20,450 bases of DNA from a virus. A program made the translations under genes and the position numbers. This document shows positions 8,679 through 15,074 of the stretch, piece after piece. Location: positions 1 through 20,450 of the IMG/VR virus record IMGVR_UViG_3300006802_000778. One strand, given 5' to 3'. The notes under the pieces are model-generated. The model had not been told where the DNA came from and did not search any database. It worked only from the letters and a program-made list of their open reading frames with translations. The stretch's first letter is position 1, and each line of letters starts with the position of its first letter.

Positions 8679-9802
8679 CCCCTCCTGAGATACTTCAGGT
8701 AGTCCGCTTCTTCGTGGACATCGCGTGAGCCGCGCAGCTTGCGCTCTCCGGGCCACAGGATCACCGTGGGGCAAGTGGGCGTAGACTGCCCGTACCCGTA
8801 GCGTCTGCTGTAGCCGCTCGTCACCTGATACGAGCCGGGGCGCAGAGCGATCCGCTCCATGCCGTTATGCTCAAACTCCTCGTAGGCCCACTTATGCTTG
8901 TGGCAGAGAACCCCGACATCGAAGTCGTGGTCATCAAACCGCAGCATCTGCTTGACGGAGTGCGTCTCGTTGATCGTGGAGTTGAAGCGGTACTGGTGGC
9001 GGATCTTGATGACGTAGGGCTGAACGTGCCCAGCGGAGTTCTCTAGCTCCACCGTCAGGACAAAGTAGTCGGGCGCAAACCAGATGCGGTTGCGCTTCAT
9101 TAACTGCGACACGGCGTCGTGCCCCGTGGTGTCCTGCGTCCAGTCGTCGTGGTTGCCGCTGATGGCCCCCACTACCTTATGCCCGAACATCCCCAAGTAG
9201 TGGTCGTACATCTTCCACTCATTGCCGGGGCGCGACTCAGAGTTAACCATGGCTGACTGGTGCTTGATGTGGTTGTCCACACCGTCGCCACCCAGAATAG
9301 CATACAGTCCCGGGGTGTCGCGGATAAGCTCCGCATCCTGCCGCATCCGGTCTAGAAGGACGGGGCCACCCTGCGAGATGTGCTGGTCAGCTAGGAAGCT
9401 GATGCCGATGGGGTGGTCAGTCTTGAAACGGATCGTAGCAAAGTGTCTTGCTTGATGCCACTCAGCCATGGCGCGGGTCTGGACCTCAGCCCTCTTCCAC
9501 ATTGCCTCGACTGAGAGTGCTGGCGGCTTCTCCGCATACTCTAGGGTGATTCCGGGTTCGTGTTCACCGGCCAGCGCACGTTCTACGCGCTCCGGCACCG
9601 TGTACCCCTTCTCAGCCCTATCCATTGCGTCTCGCACTAGCGTTACCGATGTCCGTGCTTTGGCAATTGATGAAAAAGCTCTCTTGGGGAACCCTTCAGC
9701 AGCGGAATGTTTTTGCCACACCTCCTGATTTGTGTGGCCCATCGTCCAGAGACGGGCGCAGAAACTTGCTTCCTGTTCTGTCCAAGGTGCCCCACCGGCC
9801 AT
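8675..9802 (-). CDS. Calcineurin-like metallophosphoesterase with Myb-like N-terminal domain
   Basis: 375 aa from the ATG at 9802, preceded by GGGGGG; a TTG five codons upstream is possible. Residues 6-50 (PWTEQEASFCARLW ... FPKRAFSSIAKA) look like a Myb/SANT-type helix-turn-helix. The C-terminal two thirds carry the metallophosphoesterase motifs: D139-Q-H141 in ISFLADQH, G172-D173 in LGGDGVDN, GNHD at 216-219 and a CHKH motif (H301/H303) in place of GHxH, followed by RPGSYQV. It is probably a di-metal nuclease or phosphatase acting on DNA in the cytoplasm; the N-terminal DNA-binding domain supports a DNA substrate. It is the last gene of the leftward operon, and its TAG interlocks with the TAA of the ParB-like gene. 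The substrate is unknown. Confidence 0.8.
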   Translation of the reverse strand: MAGGAPWTEQEASFCARLWTMGHTNQEVWQKHSAAEGFPKRAFSSIAKARTSVTLVRDAMDRAEKGYTVPERVERALAGEHEPGITLEYAEKPPALSVEAMWKRAEVQTRAMAEWHQARHFATIRFKTDHPIGISFLADQHISQGGPVLLDRMRQDAELIRDTPGLYAILGGDGVDNHIKHQSAMVNSESRPGNEWKMYDHYLGMFGHKVVGAISGNHDDWTQDTTGHDAVSQLMKRNRIWFAPDYFVLTVELENSAGHVQPYVIKIRHQYRFNSTINETHSVKQMLRFDDHDFDVGVLCHKHKWAYEEFEHNGMERIALRPGSYQVTSGYSRRYGYGQSTPTCPTVILWPGERKLRGSRDVHEEADYLKYLRRG

Positions 9803-9806
9803 ATGT

Positions 9807-9845
9807 TTACCCCCCAATAGCTTGCTTAATAGCTTTGCGGATCAT
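9807..9845 (-). CDS. Possible 12-residue micro-ORF between two genes
   Basis: An ATG at 9845 overlaps the TGA of the upstream gene (ATGA) and opens 12 codons, MIRKAIKQAIGG, ending in TAA at 9807, 4 nt before the ATG of the metallophosphoesterase. The peptide would be basic and amphipathic. It may simply be a coupling device that carries terminating ribosomes to the next start, or it may be chance. It is supported only by the perfect fit into the 39-nt gap. Confidence 0.25.
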   Translation of the reverse strand: MIRKAIKQAIGG

Positions 9846-10114
9846 TCCTTCTCTTCTTGTTCTGGATTCACTCCGTACTCAGCCGGAAGATCGCCGTCGT
9901 GATTCGCCCCGCAGAACCCGCAGAAGTCTTGATGTGAGTCGTTTATAAAGTTGCACACCTCGCACCGCCACGTTGTCTGGTCATCGTCGTGGGCGATATA
10001 CCATCCGGGCTCGTCTGCGTCTTCCCGTGTCCTGTAAAATCGGTATCTCATGGTATTTACGCGACAGTCGTCAGTTACGTTCAACACCCTTGCTACCGCT
10101 TTATAATTATCCAT
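9842..10114 (-). CDS. Small protein with RanBP2-type zinc finger
   Basis: 90 aa, ATG at 10114. Residues 49-68 match the RanBP2 zinc-finger rule W-x-C-x2-C-x3-N-x6-C-x2-C exactly: W49, C51, C54, N58, C65, C68 (WRCEVCNFIN then DSHQDFCGFC). In characterised eukaryotic proteins this finger binds single-stranded RNA or ubiquitin; short zinc ribbons of the same shape also occur in bacteria. The N-terminal 48 residues (YRFYRTREDADEPGWYIAH) are of unknown fold and the C-terminus is acidic (PEQEEKE). It has no clear SD; a 13-nt gap containing part of an inverted repeat separates it from the upstream gene. An RNA-binding role in infected cells is a guess. Confidence 0.6.
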   Translation of the reverse strand: MDNYKAVARVLNVTDDCRVNTMRYRFYRTREDADEPGWYIAHDDDQTTWRCEVCNFINDSHQDFCGFCGANHDGDLPAEYGVNPEQEEKE

Positions 10115-10117
10115 AGT

Positions 10118-10144
10118 TCACACAATTTTAGTCAATTTGTGTGA
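10118..10144. repeat. Inverted repeat in the gap upstream of the RanBP2-type gene
   Basis: Perfect 8-bp arms TCACACAA (10118-10125) and TTGTGTGA (10137-10144) with an 11-nt spacer that holds the TAA of the DUF5675 gene. On the leftward mRNA it would form a stem between the two genes, followed within a few bases by the downstream ATG. There is no U-tract, so a classical terminator is unlikely. A processing site, translational attenuator or protein-binding site is possible. Confidence 0.4.
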
Positions 10145-10511
10145 TTACTAGCGTAAACTCGTCAATGTCCTTGTTTGCGTTCATAAATTTGCCAAGCGCG
10201 GCCTTGGAGTGGATCACGGCGGTCTGGCCGCTGATCTTGCTGCGTTCGTGGCCGGGGGCGATACACCCCTCAAGTTCTCTTGCGCGGTTGGCGGCGTGGA
10301 TCAGGAGCCTGTCCCGGCCCTCCACCAAGATCTCAAACGCCTCGTAGTCGCCACGGTGGTACCAGTCGCGGACGCAACGGTATTCGCCGGAAGCAATAAG
10401 GGTGGCGGGGTTTTCAATAGTCTCAAAGACTAGACCCCCGCCACCCTCAAGCTTTCCCAGCACCCCGTCGTCCAAGAACGTGTCCCGGTGTAGGTGCCAG
10501 ACGTTTGCCAT
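10128..10511 (-). CDS. DUF5675-like protein, possible L,D-peptidase-type lysis protein
   Basis: 127 aa. The ATG at 10511 overlaps the TGA of the upstream gene (TGATG) and GGGGG lies 4 nt upstream; a GTG one codon earlier is possible. The pattern fits DUF5675: an early strand LHRDTFLDDGVLGKL, LVFETIENPATLIASGEY, a charged turn, FEILVEGRDRLLIHAANRA with H72, EGCIAPG with C83, then a Ser-His pair near residue 101 (VIHSKAALGKF). The IHxxN...GCI arrangement recalls L,D-transpeptidase-type Cys/His enzymes. A peptidoglycan role in lysis is inferred from this and from the spanin-like gene nearby. It is cytoplasmic by sequence, with no signal peptide. Confidence 0.6.
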   Translation of the reverse strand: MANVWHLHRDTFLDDGVLGKLEGGGGLVFETIENPATLIASGEYRCVRDWYHRGDYEAFEILVEGRDRLLIHAANRARELEGCIAPGHERSKISGQTAVIHSKAALGKFMNANKDIDEFTLVITQID

Positions 10512-10864
10512 CACGCCCCCGATACTTTGGTATCAAAGCCAAACGGGTTAATTGAATCCCTGATTTCCTTAAACCCGTCGCTCTGGCTCAGAACTGCTTC
10601 ATAAGATTTGTCAAGTTTGTGCCGTAGAACCTGATCCATCATGTACTCCATATCAGCTTGCCGCTCCTGAAACGACTCAAACACATCCACGGCATCGTCT
10701 ATGTTCACCTCGTTCTCTAGGTCCCTACCCGCTGCAAGCGCAACACAAATGCAGCGCACAAACGTTGAGATAAGCTCCTCGTCGTTGTCCCACCCTCCGT
10801 TTGAATCGTCGTACCGCTGCATGGCCCAGTCTACCCACTCTACTTGCATGGTGCTGAGTTTCAT
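10511..10864 (-). CDS. Hypothetical acidic helical protein (117 aa)
   Basis: ATG at 10864 with GGGGGG 7 nt upstream. The product is predicted soluble and mostly helical, with an acidic central part (RYDDSNGGWDNDEELISTF, NIDDAVDVFESFQERQADM). I recognise no domain. It is the gene upstream of the DUF5675 gene, sharing a TGATG overlap, and begins just 1 nt after the spanin-like gene ends, so it is part of the same operon. Real by coupling and spacing; function unknown. Confidence 0.6.
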   Translation of the reverse strand: MKLSTMQVEWVDWAMQRYDDSNGGWDNDEELISTFVRCICVALAAGRDLENEVNIDDAVDVFESFQERQADMEYMMDQVLRHKLDKSYEAVLSQSDGFKEIRDSINPFGFDTKVSGA

Positions 10865-10865
10865 T

Positions 10866-11495
10866 TTAGAACCCCCCGAGTTGTGAGATTGTGTAGCCGA
10901 TTGCTACCCCACCTACGGCGTACAGGGCTTTCTCCAAGAACCCCGTCTGCGCCCTCTCCACGGCTGCTGCTGCTGCCACCCTTGCCGACAGCGCCTGTTC
11001 AAGCGCGGAGATCTGCTGGTCCTTAGCTAGGATCTGGACTGCCTGTGCGGTGATGATGTCGTCCTGACTTTCTATCACCTGTATAAACTGATCGATCTTC
11101 TGCTCGTTTAACAGCCGTTCCATCTCAATGTCCACCCGCAGAGAGTCTACGACAGATTCGTAGCCTTCTGGGAGGGTATTAGCGAGTAGGTCAACGGTGG
11201 CGTCCGTGGCGTCCATTACAGCCGCTTCCCGTGCTTCGATCTCAGCCACCACCTCTTCGGCTTGCATCACAATGAAATCGGCTTCGGCGGCGATGGAGTC
11301 TGCCCTCTCGTCCGCTTCTCTAGCCGCCGCCCTGAAGGCATCTGCGACGGATGTCAATGAGTCCGCTCGTTGGATGTACACCCTAGCTTCCCCTTCGGCT
11401 CGTAGCCTTGCGTCACGCTGGTGAATGTATAGCAGCCCCCCGCTGATGGCAAGCAGCCACCCAACTAGCTGCCAGTTACGGATTAGGATTGACAT
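10866..11495 (-). CDS. Membrane-anchored long coiled-coil protein, spanin-like
   Basis: 209 aa, ATG at 11495 inside the end of the glycosyltransferase gene (20-nt overlap), with GGAG about 6 nt upstream. Residues 8-24 (WQLVGWLLAISGGLLYI) form an N-terminal membrane anchor. Residues about 28-185 are Ala/Glu/Asp/Gln-rich heptads typical of a long coiled coil (EADERADSIAAEADF, ISALEQALSARVAAA). The C-terminus is a second hydrophobic glycine-containing segment (ALYAVGGVAIGYTISQLGGF). An N-terminal anchor plus a periplasmic coiled coil matches i-spanins (Rz), and two membrane ends recall unimolecular spanins. No lipobox is seen and no separate outer spanin was identified. Lysis is the likely role, not proven. 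Confidence 0.5.
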   Translation of the reverse strand: MSILIRNWQLVGWLLAISGGLLYIHQRDARLRAEGEARVYIQRADSLTSVADAFRAAAREADERADSIAAEADFIVMQAEEVVAEIEAREAAVMDATDATVDLLANTLPEGYESVVDSLRVDIEMERLLNEQKIDQFIQVIESQDDIITAQAVQILAKDQQISALEQALSARVAAAAAVERAQTGFLEKALYAVGGVAIGYTISQLGGF

Positions 11496-12186
11496 GGTAC
11501 TCCGGGGTGAAGGGGAGCATTGCGGTGTTCGGTGCCTTGTCCATGATTGTCAGGGCGTGGCCCCATGCGGCTGGCGACAGCGCACTATCCTGATACAGCA
11601 AGGCGTACTTCGCGAACTGCTGCTTGCGCCCCTCTGGCGTGGCGTAGGCTAGATGCAACAGAGAGTAGCGGTCCTCCATCACCTGAAGCGGCTGTATCTT
11701 CGCGCTGTCTGGGATGTGCCCTGAGTGCCACGCCTTTTTGGGGAGCTTGTGGCTGTTGGGTCCCGGATTGCGTACAGCCCATATACGTGGCCTTGTGTGT
11801 GCGTCCCACCACACATCGTCCCGGTACTCCCACTCACCCCACATATCGTAATACTTGAATGCAAAGGAGTTTGAGTTCTCCTCAAACGCTTCCTTCGGGT
11901 TAGATGCCGGATACATATCGGCATCCAACCACAGCAGGATGTCGTGCTTGGATTGCGTTGCGATGTCCCAGAGAAACTGGCGGATGTCGTGTTCCGCACC
12001 CATCATGGGCGCTGAGTGGTTGTCGTACACCCGGCACTTCTGTGCAATCATGTACTCCCGTGAGCCGTCCGTCGAACGGTCATCCACAACAAGGATGTCG
12101 TCCGCAAACTCTTGCCAGATTGGAACGACTTGTTGCAGGTATCTGCCCATTTCGTTTCGACAGAGCGTACAAACCAGAATGCTCAT
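11476..12186 (-). CDS. GT-A glycosyltransferase, family 2-like
   Basis: 236 aa, ATG at 12186, 3 nt after the upstream stop. The N-terminus has the family 2 nucleotide-sugar fold: ILVCTLCRNEMGRYL, then DDILVVDDRSTDGSREYM (residues 29-46), and the metal-binding D88-A-D90 in LLWLDADMYP. Residues 110-180 include WGEWEYRDDVWWDAHTRPR and KKAWHSGHIP. The acceptor is unknown; phage enzymes of this kind modify phage DNA, virion proteins or host surface glycans. Upstream is a small 3-TM protein, downstream a spanin-like protein, so a surface-glycan role is possible. There are no TM segments of its own. Confidence 0.75.
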   Translation of the reverse strand: MSILVCTLCRNEMGRYLQQVVPIWQEFADDILVVDDRSTDGSREYMIAQKCRVYDNHSAPMMGAEHDIRQFLWDIATQSKHDILLWLDADMYPASNPKEAFEENSNSFAFKYYDMWGEWEYRDDVWWDAHTRPRIWAVRNPGPNSHKLPKKAWHSGHIPDSAKIQPLQVMEDRYSLLHLAYATPEGRKQQFAKYALLYQDSALSPAAWGHALTIMDKAPNTAMLPFTPEYHVNPNP

Positions 12187-12189
12187 TCT

Positions 12190-12498
12190 TTAATGCCAAA
12201 TCTTTTTTGAAACCAAGTGTACCGGGAGCCACGCCATCACAAGCAACCCAACAACCCAGTTGATTTGTAGCATCACCTGTAGCGCCAGCCATACGCCGAC
12301 GGTCCACCTGATTGCAGGGACCGGGATCATCCAAACGTGTTCGCTGTAGGTGTTGCCCCACTTATTCGACATCGCCGCGCTACCCTCCAGTAGCACAAAG
12401 GCAGACGCAAGCAGGAATGTTAGGATTGAGTTAGCAAGGAATGCGTTCGCGAGCACGGCGGCTGAGAACACGATCCACGCTTTGGTTATAGCTGGCAT
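12190..12498 (-). CDS. Small polytopic membrane protein (102 aa)
   Basis: The start is taken at the ATG at 12498 because it overlaps the upstream TAA (TAATG) and has GAGGG 8 nt upstream; a longer frame to 12585 would run through the zinc-ribbon gene. Two or three N-terminal hydrophobic stretches (AWIVFSAAVLANAFLA, ILTFLLASAFVLLEG) and a C-terminal pair (WTVGVWLALQVML, WVVGLLVMAWLPVHLV) indicate about 3-4 membrane passes with a short polar loop SNKWGNTYSEHVW. It could be a holin or a partner of the adjacent glycosyltransferase; neither is demonstrated. Confidence 0.6.
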   Translation of the reverse strand: MPAITKAWIVFSAAVLANAFLANSILTFLLASAFVLLEGSAAMSNKWGNTYSEHVWMIPVPAIRWTVGVWLALQVMLQINWVVGLLVMAWLPVHLVSKKIWH

Positions 12499-12677
12499 TA
12501 CCACACCCTCTCTGAGTGGCGGGGAGTGTCCCCTCCCTGCGGTGGCTGTGTTAGTGGCATCATGCGCTTCTTTTGCCCACCGCACTCGCAGGAACGGTCA
12601 CCCCCAAAGTCCATGGGCTCAAAGACATCCCTCTCCACGGTTTTGCAGTCGGGGCAAATGAGGTCGTATCTAGGCAT
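12498..12677 (-). CDS. FmdB-like zinc-ribbon mini-protein (59 aa)
   Basis: ATG at 12677, overlapping the end of the upstream gene by 8 nt; stop TAA at 12498-12500 overlapping the next ATG (TAATG). The product begins MPRYDLICPDCKTVERDVF and has a second Cys pair in SCECGGQKKR (C8, C11, C30, C32), the layout of FmdB/zinc-ribbon regulators (MPxYxxxC-x2-C ... C-x1-2-C-G-G). The C-terminal tail is polar. The exact coupling on both sides makes this a real gene although it is under 60 codons of coding sequence. A nucleic-acid or protein-binding zinc ribbon is inferred; partner unknown. Confidence 0.7.
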   Translation of the reverse strand: MPRYDLICPDCKTVERDVFEPMDFGGDRSCECGGQKKRMMPLTQPPQGGDTPRHSERVW

Positions 12678-12903
12678 TGATCGATGGGTATTTAAGTTCG
12701 CTGATCTTGATCACGCTGCGCTTTGGAATGGTTGTCACGGATCGGTTGAATCGGTGTCCATCCGACACAAGCTCCTCTCCGGCCACCGTAATGTAGTCCT
12801 TGGTGGACTCCAGCACGAACCCTACCGTGCAAGCGTTGTAAACTGGTGGGCTTTCATCGTCTAGGCTGAAGGATGCGTCCTCCCAGAACACCATGACCAG
12901 CAT
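12670..12903 (-). CDS. Small beta-rich phage protein (77 aa)
   Basis: The start chosen is the ATG at 12903, 1 nt after the upstream TAA and preceded by GAGGTGG; a TTG five codons upstream is a weaker option. The pattern WEDASFSLDD ... CTVGFVLESTKDYITVAGE ... TTIPKRSVIKISEL matches a very common family of short phage beta-barrel proteins of unknown function (W-x-DA ... hGhhh...hhhA ... IPxxxI..I..L). It is probably a cytoplasmic SH3/Lsm-like fold. The stop TAG overlaps the next gene by 8 nt. Confidence 0.6.
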   Translation of the reverse strand: MLVMVFWEDASFSLDDESPPVYNACTVGFVLESTKDYITVAGEELVSDGHRFNRSVTTIPKRSVIKISELKYPSINA

Positions 12904-12904
12904 C

Positions 12905-13477
12905 TTAATCCACCTCAAGTTTGTGCCGCTTTGAGTACGGGTAGAACCACCCCAACCACGTTGCTGCGTCTACACTTGCGGACAGGTACGTCACAATTTT
13001 GCGGTTGATTGCGTCCTTGTCAACGTTTTTCTTCGACTCTGCTTCCGCCATCAACACCCTGAAACGGTCCACGTTGCCCTTGGTTAGCGCCTTTTTTGCG
13101 GACGATTCTAAGAACTTCACGGTCCTGTCTGGGTCACCAAAATGGTCAATGGCGATCTGTTCCGGCGTCCTACCATTGAAGCCACCCTTGTGGCGCTCTA
13201 GGTGAATGCAGACATCCTTGTGAGCCCTGACCATCTCCCACAGAATTTCAACGTTCAGGCCGCGCTTTTCCGCTGCAAACTCCACCGGACACCCGTCAGG
13301 CTTCTTCGCCAGCATCTCATCGTGGTGCTTCCGCAGACAACTGGACGGGCGCAGCTGGCGTGACTTCTCGTCCACGCACTTGTCGCACCGCTTGTTGTCA
13401 CCCGTAAACTTGGCCTTCGGTGCCGCCTCGTAACAGCGGCTACAGGCTCTTACCTTCTTGGTGCCCTTGCGTGGCAT
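12905..13477 (-). CDS. Zinc-finger protein of unknown function (190 aa)
   Basis: ATG at 13477 overlaps the upstream TAA (TAATG) with GGAGGGG upstream. The basic N-terminus carries a C4 knuckle (C12, C15, C31, C34: ACSRCYEAAP and RCDKCVDEKSR) plus C47. The remainder is helical, with residues 80-160 rich in charged helices (EMVRAHKDVCIHLERH, RVLMAEAESKKNVD) and a C-terminal YLSASVDAATWLGWFYPY. The zinc knuckle followed by helices suggests DNA or RNA binding. Its place just downstream of the helicase gene fits a replication accessory role, but no homology is recognised. Confidence 0.55.
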   Translation of the reverse strand: MPRKGTKKVRACSRCYEAAPKAKFTGDNKRCDKCVDEKSRQLRPSSCLRKHHDEMLAKKPDGCPVEFAAEKRGLNVEILWEMVRAHKDVCIHLERHKGGFNGRTPEQIAIDHFGDPDRTVKFLESSAKKALTKGNVDRFRVLMAEAESKKNVDKDAINRKIVTYLSASVDAATWLGWFYPYSKRHKLEVD

Positions 13478-13704
13478 TATCCCCCCTCCAGTTCTTGCTT
13501 TCTGGCACGCAGGATGGTTTCCCGGCGCAGCATCTCCGCATCGTTCGCCAACTGTGCAGCCTCAGACGACAGTCTGCGGTAGGCCGCAAGATCCTCAGCG
13601 TCCAATGCAGTCTTCGCCCGTCTCTCCAAGGACTCCGCTCGAATGCGGTCAGCAAAATAGCGGACGGCATCTTGCATCGGTGACACCCCACTCCCCCCAA
13701 TCAT
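13477..13704 (-). CDS. Small helical protein (75 aa) following the helicase gene
   Basis: The ATG at 13704 overlaps the helicase stop (ATGA) and GGAGG lies 8 nt upstream; a longer in-frame extension to 13872 lies inside the helicase gene and is rejected. The product is almost entirely helical and charged (ADRIRAESLERRAKTALDAE, SSEAAQLANDAEMLRRETIL), so it is probably a coiled-coil or helical-hairpin protein. It is coupled to the genes on both sides. No family is recognised; a helicase accessory or regulator is possible by position. Confidence 0.6.
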   Translation of the reverse strand: MIGGSGVSPMQDAVRYFADRIRAESLERRAKTALDAEDLAAYRRLSSEAAQLANDAEMLRRETILRARKQELEGG

Positions 13705-14567
13705 TTCGAGTCCCTCCTCCGGGGGAAGTTGTACTCCTCGTCCTGCATCATCTGGCGGTAGGTGTTCTTGGCGAAGTCCACCTCCACGGGAACCCCGAAC
13801 TTGTCCGGCCCGATCCGGCTCTTCCCCAGCATCAGCCAGTAGCGTAGGATGTGGTTCCGCTGCTCGTCCCACTCCAGCCGTGTGTGGTCAAGCATCAGGA
13901 TGATGCTGGCGTTGCTCTCCATGGACGTACCACCCCACAGGTCGTGGATGGATGGGGTCTGGAAGTAGTTTTCGGACGCAGACCGCTTTAGCTGAGAAAG
14001 GCCGACCACCGTCACCCGGTTGGAGAACGCCCACTCACGCAACGTCTCGCTCACAATCTCCACCCGGTCCAGCATATCGCGGACACGATCCATCTTGACC
14101 AACTGGAGGTGATCGACCACGAAGAACGTGCAGCCGTTATGCCGCCCGTCCTCCAGCGAATCCATCACGTTGTCCAACTGTGAGCGCCCAACCAACGAGC
14201 AGAGATTCAGGGTGGCACCAGACGCCGCCCTCTTCTGTCCCACGGCGGTCATAAGGCGGTCCCCGTGGCCCTCCGTCCATTGCGACGGGAGCCAGTCGTT
14301 GTACTCCAGCCCCCCAATCCCCTGCATCTGGGCGATCAGCAACTCGTCTTGCGGCATCTCCATGGAAATCAGTTCCGCTGACTCCCCAGCGGCCACGGCG
14401 TTCTTCATCAGCCACAGCCCGAAGCGTGTCTTACCCGCAGAGCTTGCACCGCCAATGATGACGTAGCTCCCACGGGGGATCCCCTTCCGGTCCCCCCACA
14501 GTCGGAACGCCTTGTCGATGTCCGGCAGTCCGGTTGGCACGGTGTGGACGGGTTGCCGCATCCGCAC
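13701..14567 (-). CDS. DnaB-type replicative helicase core (RecA-fold ATPase)
   Basis: 288 aa from the GTG at 14567; an ATG two codons later is equally possible, and no strong SD is seen. It has the DnaB-family set: Walker A GASSAGKT at residues 40-47, the H1a motif ISMEMP with E70, Walker B FFVVDH with D152, H3 VVGLSQLKRS with Q192, then SIHDLWGGTSMESNA and a C-terminal KSRIGPDKFG arginine/lysine motif. It lacks the N-terminal domain of full-length DnaB (family about 450 aa) and any primase zinc domain. It likely unwinds phage DNA 5'-3' as a hexamer. A likely initiator gene lies two genes upstream and could load it. Confidence 0.8.
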   Translation of the reverse strand: MRMRQPVHTVPTGLPDIDKAFRLWGDRKGIPRGSYVIIGGASSAGKTRFGLWLMKNAVAAGESAELISMEMPQDELLIAQMQGIGGLEYNDWLPSQWTEGHGDRLMTAVGQKRAASGATLNLCSLVGRSQLDNVMDSLEDGRHNGCTFFVVDHLQLVKMDRVRDMLDRVEIVSETLREWAFSNRVTVVGLSQLKRSASENYFQTPSIHDLWGGTSMESNASIILMLDHTRLEWDEQRNHILRYWLMLGKSRIGPDKFGVPVEVDFAKNTYRQMMQDEEYNFPRRRDSK

Positions 14568-14601
14568 ATCGACAATCGCCGCCGCCTTCTCCGTTTATAC
14601 C

Positions 14602-15012
14602 TCAATCCGTTCCGTTGTCATCCTGTTCCCCCGATCCGAAGTTCTTCCTCGCTTGTGCGGCCAGCCGCTCCCGCTCCTCGTCCGACAACACCCGCTTCTT
14701 CCGGTGCTGGATGGCCTTCACAGCATACTCAAGCGCCTCGTCGTTGTCCACCCCGAACACGAACACGCCCTCCACATCTCCGTCTTGCGTGATGCGACAG
14801 CCCGGAGGGAGCCGCTTCTTGACCCAAGACCAACGCTGGTCAACGTCCCCGATCTGGCGGTATTGCGGGAGAAACACGCACCCCAACTCCCCCTCACCGT
14901 ACACCCAGATGTGGCCCCTGCGGCCAGCCGCAATCGGCTCCAGATCCTCCCCCCGGGTAATTCGTAGACCCTTGGCCCTCAAAACCTTCACGGATGATGC
15001 CGCCCTAGCCAT
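14602..15012 (-). CDS. Hypothetical protein in the replication cluster (136 aa)
   Basis: ATG at 15012 preceded by a strong GGGGAGG with 5-nt spacing. The N-terminus is basic (RAASSVKVLRAKGLR), followed by a beta-rich middle (GRRGHIWVYGEGELGCVFLP, GDVEGVFVFGVDN) and a charged C-terminal helix (HRKKRVLSDEERERLAAQAR). It sits between the initiator-like gene and the helicase gene. No fold is recognised; by position it may be a helicase loader or replication accessory protein. Confidence 0.6.
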   Translation of the reverse strand: MARAASSVKVLRAKGLRITRGEDLEPIAAGRRGHIWVYGEGELGCVFLPQYRQIGDVDQRWSWVKKRLPPGCRITQDGDVEGVFVFGVDNDEALEYAVKAIQHRKKRVLSDEERERLAAQARKNFGSGEQDDNGTD

Positions 15013-15074
15013 GATACCTCCCCGTGTCTCCTCGTCGCTCGAAAGGCCCCTAGACCCCCCTTTTTCTCGACGTT

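Noticed and set aside
8684-8699. Terminator at the convergent junction
   Set aside because: Only 5-bp arms and no T-tract on either strand.
13705-13872. N-terminal extension of the 75-aa protein after the helicase
   Set aside because: Inside the helicase coding sequence and of shadow composition; the ATG at 13704 is coupled to the helicase stop.
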